DNA from: Idiomarina sp.
GTDB lineage: Bacteria > Pseudomonadota > Gammaproteobacteria > Enterobacterales > Alteromonadaceae
NCBI GenBank assembly: GCA_022565355.1
Contig: JAIUMU010000001.1
Coordinates: 62,001-126,000 of the forward strand
DNA length: 64,000 bases
Direction: 5' to 3'
In this document: piece after piece, positions 19,237 through 26,780 of the stretch
Layout: each line of letters begins with the position of its first letter
Numbering within the stretch: position 1 is the first letter of the stretch
The notes under the pieces: generated by a model
Databases searched by the model: none
Told to the model about the DNA's origin: nothing
What the model saw: the letters and a program-made list of their open reading frames with translations, nothing else
Translations under genes and position numbers: made by a program

Positions 19237-20550
19237 ATGCTTATTGTTGTGCGAATTGATGTGCCAAAAAAGCAACCAGAAGCTGTTTCTTGGATGTTAA
19301 GGCAGTTAGGAAACCGTTTAAGCATGCACTCTGTAGCAAATCCAGCACCAATCATGAAAGGGCGAGTTCGGCCTGCTGAAGCAGCCGACATTAGCGAACT
19401 ATTGCGAATTGATCAGCAATGTTTTCCTTATGATGCGATGAGTAAACGCAGCTTTCGGCGCTTTTTACAGCACCATGATGCAGATTTTGTGGTAATTGAA
19501 GCGCTTTCTGCAGAAGAAACCCACGCGGATTCTGCTCAACACTCTGCAAACCAATCCGCGAACGATTCCGCAACTCATTCGGCAAGCCGCTCCGCAAGCA
19601 AACCGGCAATAGTAGGGTACGCCATTTTATTATTTCGCCAAGCTACCAAGCTGTGCCGGTTGTATTCGTTTGCCGTTGCTCCGGAATTACAGGGGCAGGG
19701 CTATGGCAAACAGTTAATGCATTACTGTATTGAAAAAGGGCAGGCGGCGCACTGCTTGTTTCTGCGCACTGAAACCAAAGCGGATAATGCTCAAAGCCTG
19801 GCGTTTTTTGATAGCTTTGGTTTTGCCCACATGGGCTTGCGCGATGATTACTACGATGATGGTTCAGCCGCTTTAGTGCTGCAAAAGCAATTGCACTTTT
19901 TTGATTCGGCCAAGGTACCTAAGTTGGTGCCACATCTCACGCAAACCACCCCTTTCACCTGTGGGCCAGCCAGTTTATTGATGGCCTTAGCATGGTTTGA
20001 TCGGCCAATAGCAAAGCTAGAACTGGCAGAATTAGAAATATGGCGGGAAGCGACCACCATTTATATGACCTCAGGGCATGGTGGCTGCGGGCCCCATGGC
20101 TTGGCACGCGCAGCCTTACGGCGAGGGTTAAATGTAGCGGTGTGGGTGAATCAAGCGGGCCCCGTGTTGCTTGATTCAGTGCGAAACGAAGCCAAGCGCG
20201 AGATTATGAGCCGCGTGCAAGAAGTGGATATCGGCGCATTAAAAGCGGCTAAAATACCGATTTCAAAACGAGAATATTCGTTAACTACGCTTGGCAAAGA
20301 TCTAAATGCGGGGAAATTAGTAATAGCATTAATAAGCATGTATCAATTTGATCGTTCGAAAGCGCCGCACTGGGTGTTGATTACCGCAATTGATGATGAA
20401 TATGTTTATATAAACGACCCGGATGACGATTTATTACCGTGGCAAACCATTACCGAGCGGCAATATTTGCCGATTCCGCGGGCCACCTTTGATAAGGCGT
20501 TTGCTTACGGTAGCTCTCGATTAAGGGCAGCCGTTGTGCTCAGTAAGTAG
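19237..20550 (+). CDS. GNAT acetyltransferase / C39-like peptidase fusion protein
   Basis: A two-domain protein of up to 437 residues. Residues about 43-225 form a GNAT domain resembling RimI (VRPAEAADISELLRID, ..SFAVAPELQGQGYGKQLM, AQSLAFFDSFGF). Residues about 230-437 form a papain-like peptidase C39/DUF3335 domain with Cys in FTCGPASLLMALAWF, His in APHWVLITAID and Asp in YINDPD. Fusions of this kind occur in gammaproteobacteria, often near RimK-like ligases; substrate is not established. Within the GNAT domain lies a low-complexity insert (about residues 99-124) of repeated Ser-Ala pairs. The start is uncertain: ATG 19237 has only a weak, distant AGG, and ATGs at 19324 and 19354 are possible. 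Confidence 0.8.
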   Translation: MLIVVRIDVPKKQPEAVSWMLRQLGNRLSMHSVANPAPIMKGRVRPAEAADISELLRIDQQCFPYDAMSKRSFRRFLQHHDADFVVIEALSAEETHADSAQHSANQSANDSATHSASRSASKPAIVGYAILLFRQATKLCRLYSFAVAPELQGQGYGKQLMHYCIEKGQAAHCLFLRTETKADNAQSLAFFDSFGFAHMGLRDDYYDDGSAALVLQKQLHFFDSAKVPKLVPHLTQTTPFTCGPASLLMALAWFDRPIAKLELAELEIWREATTIYMTSGHGGCGPHGLARAALRRGLNVAVWVNQAGPVLLDSVRNEAKREIMSRVQEVDIGALKAAKIPISKREYSLTTLGKDLNAGKLVIALISMYQFDRSKAPHWVLITAIDDEYVYINDPDDDLLPWQTITERQYLPIPRATFDKAFAYGSSRLRAAVVLSK

Positions 20551-20605
20551 CACACCCAATCATAAAGGCACGCGCAAATAACACACCGTAATTAAGGAAT
20601 AACAG

Positions 20606-21205
20606 ATGGCAAAAGTACTCGTATTATATTACTCCAGCTATGGGCACATTGAGCAAATGGCGCAAGCCATGGCCGAGGGAGCACAAGCAGGAGGTGCCGA
20701 TGTGGATATCAAACGAGTACCTGAATTAGTGCCAGAAGACGTAGCGCAAAGTGCGGGATATCGCCAGAACCAAGCTGCCGAGATCGCCAAACCTGCCGAT
20801 TTAAAACACTACGATGCGGTTATCTTTGGCACGCCTACGCGCTTTGGCATGATGAGTGCGCAAATGAAGAATTTTCTCGATCAATGCGGCAGCCTTTGGG
20901 CGAATGGCGATCTAGTTGGCAAAGTGGGCGGTGCCTTTACCGCTAGTGCAACCCAGCACGGCGGCCAAGAGGCTACTTTACTGAGCTTTCATACCGTATT
21001 GCTGCACTTAGGTTTTGTAGTAGTAGGGTTGCCCTATAGCTTTGCTGGGCAAATGAGCATCGATGAAGTAAACGGCGGCACCCCCTATGGCGCCTCTACT
21101 ATAGCCGGTGGCGATGGCTCGCGGCAACCTTCGGCTAATGAGTTGGCGGGCGCGCGTTTCCAAGGTGAACACATCGCGAAGTTGGCGAAAAAGCTAACGG
21201 CTTAA
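20606..21205 (+). CDS. wrbA: NAD(P)H:quinone oxidoreductase WrbA
   Basis: A flavodoxin-like FMN protein of 199 residues that reduces quinones by two electrons and protects against oxidative stress. Diagnostic pieces are [14 protein letters not shown] (phosphate-binding loop), [39 protein letters not shown] and the C-terminal [12 protein letters not shown] with [16 protein letters not shown] lies upstream of ATG 20606. Length and motifs match WrbA exactly. It follows the GNAT/C39 gene after 55 bases and could share its transcript. No hairpin terminator with a U tract is visible after it. Confidence 0.96.
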   Translation: MAKVLVLYYSSYGHIEQMAQAMAEGAQAGGADVDIKRVPELVPEDVAQSAGYRQNQAAEIAKPADLKHYDAVIFGTPTRFGMMSAQMKNFLDQCGSLWANGDLVGKVGGAFTASATQHGGQEATLLSFHTVLLHLGFVVVGLPYSFAGQMSIDEVNGGTPYGASTIAGGDGSRQPSANELAGARFQGEHIAKLAKKLTA

Positions 21206-21289
21206 CGCTAGTTTGGAGTGATTCTGCGCTTTTTTATTGCGTGGCTATGATGTTTGTAATAGGCAAATGGGGTGTAATCCCCTATAGCA

Positions 21290-21323
21290 TTGACATAAAA
21301 TTGACATCAAACTTCGCTACACT
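21290..21323 (+). promoter_or_regulatory. PhoB-type promoter (Pho box plus -10) of the secreted nuclease gene
   Basis: Two 7-base direct repeats TTGACAT (21290-21296 and 21301-21307) are separated by AAAA, giving the 11-base period of a Pho box. Exactly ten bases after the second repeat comes TACACT (21318-21323), a fair -10. This is the geometry of E. coli phoA-class promoters, where the Pho box replaces the -35. Each repeat matches the CTGTCAT half-site at 5 of 7 positions. Confidence 0.7.
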
Positions 21324-21357
21324 AAAAAAGACAACTCCAAACTAGGGAATCAAACCG

Positions 21358-24300
21358 ATGAGAACATTAATAGCAATACTGCTGTTATGTTGTACCTTGC
21401 CCGCCTGGGCAGAACAGCCAATCGCCTATTGGGCACAAAATTCAAACGAACTCGCCACTGGCGGCAATGGCTTTACCCCAAGCTCATTCCCGCAATCGGC
21501 AGATGTGGGTTCGGGTATTCTGTATTTAGAAAACTTTGATACCACACTGAATAGCAACGGTGCATATCAGTATATTCAAAGCTTTGCGGGCACTACCGCA
21601 AACCGCCTTGATGGCTTCGCTGCTGGTGGCTCGTTAGCCCCGCAAGTAGGCTTAAATGGCAGCAACAGCGGTATGCACATTGTATTAGAAGTGGATACCA
21701 CCGGTTATCAGGATATACAGCTTAGCTGGGCTCAGCGTGGCACTAATACCGGCTTCGATTCGCGCACGATTGAATGGTCTGTAGATGGTAGTAACTACAC
21801 TGAAATCGCAGTTGATAGCGGCGTTTTAGGTGGCTGGCAAACGGTAAACTACGATTTGAGCGCAGAGGCTGATATCAATGATAACAGCCTTGTATATTTC
21901 CGTATTACGCTAGATGGCGGCACAGGCACTACCGGTAATAACCGCTTCGATAATATTTTAGTAAGCGGCAACCTAATTGCCGATGTTGGCCGCATTACTG
22001 TATATAACCGTGATTTCACAACCAACCCATTCCACGCTGGCTGGACCGAAGTAAACGTGAGTGGCGATGAAGTATGGGATTGGAATGGTTCGTTTGGCAA
22101 TATTAGCTTTGCTCCATTCATTGATGGCTCTTGCCGCGAGAATGAAAACTGGCTTATTTCGCCAGCATTTAACCTAGATGCCCAAGAAGATGAGCGCTTA
22201 GCCATTGATATTGCCCGTGGCTTCGGCGGCACGAATGGTTTAGAAGTGTATTACTCAACCGAATACAGCGGTGATGGCGTAATTGATGCCGGAGAGTGGG
22301 TGTTACTTACCACCATTACGGCCGATGATTTCACTACAAATAACGTGCCTACGCGCTTCGATGGCTTTACTGAGCTCAGTGAGCTGGAAGGTGATGTGCA
22401 TATTGGTTTCCGTTATGAATTCTCTGGCGGCAACTGCAGCACTTGGCGCTTGGCGAACATTGAAATCACTGCGGAAGGCGAACATAACTTTGCTGATTTC
22501 TTCTGTGGTGCACCAACTAATGCTATCAACAGCATTCAGGGCGCAGGCTTCCAAAGCCCAATGCAAGGTGCATACGTGCAAGTTGAAGCAGTAGTAGTAG
22601 GGGAGTTCCAAGATACCTTTGATGGCAATCTCGGTGGTTTCTTCCTGCAAACACCAGATGAGTTGCACGATGACAACCCGCTTACTTCCGAAGGTATTTT
22701 CGTATTTGCCAATGGTGAAGGCCCGCAAGTATATGTAGGCGATATGGTTCGCGTTGGCGGTACTGTTGCTGAATTCTTTGAAGAAACACAAATTTCTGAT
22801 GTAAACGCTATAGAAATTTGTGGCAGTAACCAGCTTGATAGTGTGAGCCCAGTAAGTTTGAACTTGCCCGTTACCGATTTCAGCGAGTTTGAAGCGGTAG
22901 AAGGTATGTGGGTAACAACTAGCGAAGCGCTTACAGTAAGCGATGTATTTAATGCCGTTCGCTTTGGTGAAGTTACCGTTTCAAATGGCCGCTTATACAC
23001 GCCTACGCAAGTTGCTCTTCCTGGTGACGATGCAGCGGCAGTAATGGCAGCGAATGCGCGCAACCGCATTATCATTGATAACGCCCGTTCAGGGGCAAAC
23101 CGCACACCATTCATTAATGGTGTAGATGGTGTTTCTGAAGTGTCGGCAAGTAACCCGATCCGCAATGGCTTCTTAGTAGCACCTGATTTTTCAGGCGTAA
23201 TGGGTTATTCGTTTGGTTCATATCGTTTACGCCCGTTACAATCGCCAGAGTTTATCGATGCCAACCCACGCACTGCGGAACCCGTATTGCAGGGCAGCGG
23301 TAGCTTGCGTGTAGCAACTTACAATGTGGAAAACTTCTTCACTACACTTACTACTGCTGGCAATGTATGTGGCCCGAACAACTTAGGTTGCAGAGGGGCT
23401 TCTACAGAAAGCGAATTTGAACGCCAATTAGCGAAGTTAGTAGCAACGATTAACGCTATGGGTGCCGATGTAATTTCGCTTGCAGAAGTTGAGAATGATG
23501 CCGATGATTTCGCGTTAGCTACCCTGGTAGCTGCGTTAAATGATAGCGGTGTGCATAACGATTGGAATTATGTGCCTACTGGTTGGTTAGGAACCGATGC
23601 GATTAAGCCTGGTTTCATTTACCGTAGCAGCCAAGTAACAGCTGAAGGCGAGCCAGCGGTGCTTGATTCTGATGTAGACCCAGATTTCAACACTTCACGC
23701 CAACGCCCAGCGGTAGCGCAAACCTTTAGCGCATTAAATGGCACCGTATTTACGGCAGTTTCAGTGCACTTACGGGCCAAATCTTCATGCCCGAGCAGCA
23801 GTGATGTAAATGGTGATCAAGGTGATGGCCAAGGCTGTTGGAACGTGTGGCGTACGCTTTCAACGCAAGCGTTAGCGCGTTGGTTAGCAGAAGATCCAAC
23901 CGGTTCTGGTGATGCAGATTTCATTGTTTTGGGTGATTTCAACGCTTATGCAATGGAAGATCCATTACAAGCATTAACCGAAGCAGGCTATGTGAATCTG
24001 GCGATTGCTGCAAATGATGGCAGCTCTGAGGTGTATAGCTACACCTTTATGGGTGAAGCCGGCAGCCTTGATCATGCGTTCGCTACCCCAAGCCTTGCAG
24101 CGCAAGTAGTAGATGCTCGGGCTTGGCACATTAATGCCGATGAAATTCCTGCATTTAATTACAAGGAAGGTAATTTGCCGGGTGGTTTTGCGGAGAAGCC
24201 AGCCAGCTTCTACAACCCAGTTCCATTCCGTTCATCGGATCATGATCCTTTGGTAATTGAGTTAAACCTTACTCGTGATTGCGCACCCGGTTTAGTAAAC

Positions 24301-24360
24301 CGCCCAGCGCACCCGCGTGGTAAAACCTTGCCATTACCGCAGTGTAATAACCGCCGGTAG
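21358..24360 (+). CDS. exeM: ExeM/NucH-type secreted endonuclease
   Basis: A 1000-residue extracellular DNase with a clear signal peptide (cleavage after PAWA, residue about 18). The N-terminal 370 residues hold two beta-sandwich repeats with Trp/Ser-rich strands. An OB-fold-like region follows (about 375-640; YVQVEAVVVGEF, GDMVRVGGTV). The C-terminal exonuclease-endonuclease-phosphatase domain (about 655-980) has RVATYNVENFF, AEVENDAD, VHLRAKSSC, LGDFNAY and SSDHDPLVIEL, the metal and catalytic residues of the DNase I fold. ExeM and Xds-type enzymes degrade extracellular and biofilm DNA and serve phosphate scavenging, which fits the Pho box upstream. Unlike many ExeM proteins it has no GlyGly-CTERM tail; it ends in a short Pro/Asn/Arg-rich segment. 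AGGG lies about ten bases before ATG 21358. Confidence 0.9.
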   Translation: MRTLIAILLLCCTLPAWAEQPIAYWAQNSNELATGGNGFTPSSFPQSADVGSGILYLENFDTTLNSNGAYQYIQSFAGTTANRLDGFAAGGSLAPQVGLNGSNSGMHIVLEVDTTGYQDIQLSWAQRGTNTGFDSRTIEWSVDGSNYTEIAVDSGVLGGWQTVNYDLSAEADINDNSLVYFRITLDGGTGTTGNNRFDNILVSGNLIADVGRITVYNRDFTTNPFHAGWTEVNVSGDEVWDWNGSFGNISFAPFIDGSCRENENWLISPAFNLDAQEDERLAIDIARGFGGTNGLEVYYSTEYSGDGVIDAGEWVLLTTITADDFTTNNVPTRFDGFTELSELEGDVHIGFRYEFSGGNCSTWRLANIEITAEGEHNFADFFCGAPTNAINSIQGAGFQSPMQGAYVQVEAVVVGEFQDTFDGNLGGFFLQTPDELHDDNPLTSEGIFVFANGEGPQVYVGDMVRVGGTVAEFFEETQISDVNAIEICGSNQLDSVSPVSLNLPVTDFSEFEAVEGMWVTTSEALTVSDVFNAVRFGEVTVSNGRLYTPTQVALPGDDAAAVMAANARNRIIIDNARSGANRTPFINGVDGVSEVSASNPIRNGFLVAPDFSGVMGYSFGSYRLRPLQSPEFIDANPRTAEPVLQGSGSLRVATYNVENFFTTLTTAGNVCGPNNLGCRGASTESEFERQLAKLVATINAMGADVISLAEVENDADDFALATLVAALNDSGVHNDWNYVPTGWLGTDAIKPGFIYRSSQVTAEGEPAVLDSDVDPDFNTSRQRPAVAQTFSALNGTVFTAVSVHLRAKSSCPSSSDVNGDQGDGQGCWNVWRTLSTQALARWLAEDPTGSGDADFIVLGDFNAYAMEDPLQALTEAGYVNLAIAANDGSSEVYSYTFMGEAGSLDHAFATPSLAAQVVDARAWHINADEIPAFNYKEGNLPGGFAEKPASFYNPVPFRSSDHDPLVIELNLTRDCAPGLVNRPAHPRGKTLPLPQCNNRR

Positions 24361-24405
24361 GCAAGAGCGGAGTAAATTGACATAGCTTGAGAACTTATCC
24401 TCAGG

Positions 24406-24411
24406 TATAAT
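24406..24411 (+). promoter_or_regulatory. Likely -10 element of the tmRNA gene
   Basis: A consensus TATAAT lies about 64 bases before the mature tmRNA 5' end. A perfect TTGACA at 24377-24382 is too far (23 bases) to be a normal partner, so the true -35 is unclear. Transcription would start near 24418 and yield a precursor with a roughly 57-base leader. Confidence 0.5.
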
Positions 24412-24419
24412 GTCTTACA

Positions 24420-24467
24420 TGGTAACCACTGGGCGAAAGCGCTTTTGTGCAAGCACAGTGGTTACCA
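24420..24467 (+). repeat. 12-bp inverted repeat in the pre-tmRNA leader
   Basis: TGGTAACCACTG (24420-24431) and CAGTGGTTACCA (24456-24467) are perfect inverted copies around a 24-base loop. The structure ends seven bases before the mature tmRNA start. It has no U tract, so it is not an ordinary terminator for the upstream gene. A hairpin here could mark the 5' processing site or bind a regulator. Confidence 0.55.
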
Positions 24468-24474
24468 GAACTTT

Positions 24475-24833
24475 GGGGCTGATCCGGATTCGACGGGATA
24501 CATGAAACCCAAGGTGCATGCCGAGGTGAGGCTGGCCTCGTAAAAAGCCTCAACTTTATAGTTGCAAACGACGACAACTACGCTCTAGCGGCTTAATAAC
24601 CCGCTAAGCCCGTTCCCCAGCGCTTTGTTTGCGAGACTGGACCAGAACGGCTAACCCTAAGGCAAACTCGCGTGGACGCTTCGCCCGGAGCTGAACCGTT
24701 AAAACTAATCGGGCTCGTCATTATAAAAGCCTGTCTGTCGGCGTTTTGATGATTAATTAAAAGACTGACTAAGCATGTAGGACCGAGGATGTAGGTATTG
24801 CGGACGCGGGTTCAAATCCCGCCAGCTCCACCA
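24475..24833 (+). ncRNA. ssrA: Transfer-messenger RNA (tmRNA)
   Basis: A one-piece tmRNA of about 359 bases that rescues stalled ribosomes together with SmpB. The 5' end GGGGCTGATCCGGATTCGAC and the 3' end GGTTCAAATCCCGCCAGCTC followed by CACCA form the tRNA-like domain, with an acceptor stem pairing GGGGCT with AGCTCC. The tag reading frame starts at GCA 24564 and encodes ANDDNYALAA followed by TAA at 24594. The pseudoknot region lies between the tag and the 3' tRNA half. The tag is the gammaproteobacterial type. The 3' CCA is encoded. Confidence 0.97.
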
Positions 24834-24841
24834 AATCATAT

Positions 24842-24877
24842 AAAAACCGCTTTTCCGAAAGGATTAGCGGTTTTTTG
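24842..24877 (+). terminator. Intrinsic terminator of ssrA
   Basis: AAAAACCGC (24842-24850) pairs with GCGGTTTTT (24867-24875), a 9-bp stem with a 16-base loop that can itself fold around TCC/GGA. It ends in a T run and starts eight bases after the tmRNA CCA end. On the minus strand the A run would also supply a U tract. Confidence 0.85.
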
Positions 24878-24947
24878 TGGGTGGTTATTTTACGTTACGC
24901 ATGGAGAGTATGCTTCCAGATTCATAGTTCTACATTGCATCGTCGCC

Positions 24948-26291
24948 CTAATCTTCTTTTAAAATTTCGTCTTCGCTTAATTTAACTTCAGCTTTTTTAA
25001 TTCGAGGGGGGGCGGGTTGATACTGCTGTAGGTTCTCCCCAACTGATTTATAGAACATGAGCATTAACTCCTCGAGCTTTACGATAAAGCCCCGGGATTG
25101 CGAAAACTCCTTCGAGAAATCAGCTTGCCACTTCACTTCAAAGCGCGTGGGTTCTAGCTTCTTAGCCTCTCCCCAAAAGTCATGGTTATCTTTATCTAAG
25201 ATCTCACTCAACTGCTCACTAAGCATTTGCGTTTTTCGTTTACCATAAATATATATATCAATTGGTTTGTCGTGCTGCTCTTTTAATTGCCTAGTAAGCC
25301 AGCCAATTCTCCCCTTATAAGTTGGAATATCCTGTGGAGCTTTTAAGTCCATTGATAATGTCACCACCTTTGATTGTACGTTTGCAGTGATACAAATGTC
25401 TGAAGCTGCATGATGAACATTAATATTTGCTACTAATGTAGATTTCTCAATGAGTAGTTTAATATCGTCATCCAAGCGTTTACTTGGGTCATTAATATGA
25501 TCACGACGAAGTTGCAGTGTAACAGGCTGCTTAAGCTCTCGAGCTAACATTAAAACGATATCACGGCACTCTTGATGCCAAGAACCTACTGCATTTTCAG
25601 TAATTTCATTTTTAGGGATTTTAACCCCCTCGGTACGCGCTTGCTTTATCATTTCAGACCAATCTCTATGCATTGAGGTGAACTTTGTAACTCCAGAGCT
25701 CTCTGATTGTAGAAATTGAATAAATTCGCGGAGGATATATCGCTTTTCTGTTTGGTCGAAATCGGGGTCTTCAAGTAATAACACCGCTTGGGTTTCAATA
25801 TTAGTCCAAGACCAATGGTACAACTTAACCTTTCGGCGCTTATCAAGTAAGGATTTCAAGGGGTGGTGTGAAGGTACAGCTACAAATTGATTTGATATTG
25901 TAATGATGGCGTCGATAGGTAAGGTACTTGCTGTGGTCAACTGAATGTATCGTTTAACTTGGTCTGCTTTGATTTCTGAGTTATTTATTTTTGCTTCAAT
26001 AATCGCTAACCACAAGTTTTTACCGTTTTGATGAACAATTAGCCCGTCAGGACGATCTTCTGATTTGTTTGTCTTTCTATTGCGGTTTAATTCAGGCTCT
26101 ATATATGAACGCACAGATGATCTCTGACCAACTCGAACTCCGACAGTATTCAACATTCTTTGCGCGAACTCTGGTATAGATTGGAATACCGCCAACGTTA
26201 TTGATGTTAGCCTAGCTTCGGCATTTTTAATGTTGTTGGAAGGAAGAAGTCGAGCGCGGGTTAATTCCTTTTCTACGTTCAAGACTGACAT
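24948..26291 (-). CDS. PD-(D/E)XK nuclease-superfamily protein of unknown function, ssrA-linked
   Basis: A 447-residue protein with no recognised full-length family. Its N-terminal third has a PD-(D/E)XK nuclease core: Glu25 in an early helix, Pro81-Asp82 (DRPDGLIV), Glu99-x-Lys101 (AIIEAK) and Gln111-x3-Tyr115 (DQVKRY), the QxxxY arrangement of RecB/lambda-exonuclease-like folds. The C-terminal 250 residues are charged, of mixed alpha/beta character, with no motif I can name, and end in an acidic tail. AGAGGA lies seven bases before ATG 26291. The gene is AT-richer than its neighbours and sits right after ssrA, a common insertion hotspot, so it is probably acquired. A DNA-cleaving defence or mobile-element role is an inference only. 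No methylase or helicase partner is adjacent. Confidence 0.7.
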   Translation of the reverse strand: MSVLNVEKELTRARLLPSNNIKNAEARLTSITLAVFQSIPEFAQRMLNTVGVRVGQRSSVRSYIEPELNRNRKTNKSEDRPDGLIVHQNGKNLWLAIIEAKINNSEIKADQVKRYIQLTTASTLPIDAIITISNQFVAVPSHHPLKSLLDKRRKVKLYHWSWTNIETQAVLLLEDPDFDQTEKRYILREFIQFLQSESSGVTKFTSMHRDWSEMIKQARTEGVKIPKNEITENAVGSWHQECRDIVLMLARELKQPVTLQLRRDHINDPSKRLDDDIKLLIEKSTLVANINVHHAASDICITANVQSKVVTLSMDLKAPQDIPTYKGRIGWLTRQLKEQHDKPIDIYIYGKRKTQMLSEQLSEILDKDNHDFWGEAKKLEPTRFEVKWQADFSKEFSQSRGFIVKLEELMLMFYKSVGENLQQYQPAPPRIKKAEVKLSEDEILKED

Positions 26292-26448
26292 TAAGTTATC
26301 CTCTGAGTAATGTTAATATTTTGTATCACTCAATGTAACCTAAGGCAAATTTCAGGTAGTAAGCTTAAGTAGGTGTATTACCGCTGGCTCAACCACAACC
26401 CAGCCGCTGAATTCAGCTAACACACCCAAATAGCCAAGCGTTGCGGAA

Positions 26449-26655
26449 TCACTGATGGTGGCAATCAGGCGAACAGGTTGCGCATCCGTCTACATTTTTG
26501 TAAATATTCGCTGCAGCTTTTAAGGCTTCGCGGCAACTTGGGTGTTGGCCCAAACCTGTTTTGCTCTTTATTTTCGCAAGCCAAACGCAGCCAGTTTGGT
26601 GCACTTCATGCTCACCTGTTGATTGCGGGTTATTATTTACATAGAAATATGCCAT
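26449..26655 (-). CDS. Small Cys/His-rich conserved hypothetical protein
   Basis: A 68-residue protein starting MAYFYVNNN, with conserved-looking HEVHQTGCVWL, HPSCREAL and a C-terminal CATCSPDCHH. Four Cys and several His residues suggest zinc binding or disulfides. Proteins with this layout (a YFYVN start, EVH-C and a terminal CxxC-x3-C-H) recur as short hypothetical proteins in many bacteria, often in variable regions; no function is known to me. ATG 26655 has GGAG nine bases upstream, while the in-frame codon at 26670 overlaps that site. It lies between the PD-(D/E)XK gene and a diguanylate cyclase gene, all on the minus strand. Confidence 0.7.
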   Translation of the reverse strand: MAYFYVNNNPQSTGEHEVHQTGCVWLAKIKSKTGLGQHPSCREALKAAANIYKNVDGCATCSPDCHHQ

Positions 26656-26780
26656 AGCAGAGCACTCCATTACGTTTGCTTACCTAATGAAGTATCAGTG
26701 TGGTTGGTTTTTAAACAATGTCAAACTGGCGAATAACGTTGTTTAGAGTTTACGGGTACTTTGGGGTTCGAAAACCTTAA

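Noticed and set aside
24377..24411. TTGACA and TATAAT as a complete sigma-70 promoter for ssrA
   Set aside because: The spacer is 23 bases; the -10 was kept but the -35 was not assigned.
26408..26419. GCTGAATTCAGC palindrome after the small Cys/His-rich gene
   Set aside because: Perfect 12-base dyad, but no U tract and no promoter context; not enough to call a terminator or operator.
26292..26448. Possible attR copy of the tmRNA 3' end that would bound an integrated island
   Set aside because: I found no repeat of the CGCCAGCTCCACCA end after the PD-(D/E)XK gene or after the small gene, and no integrase gene.
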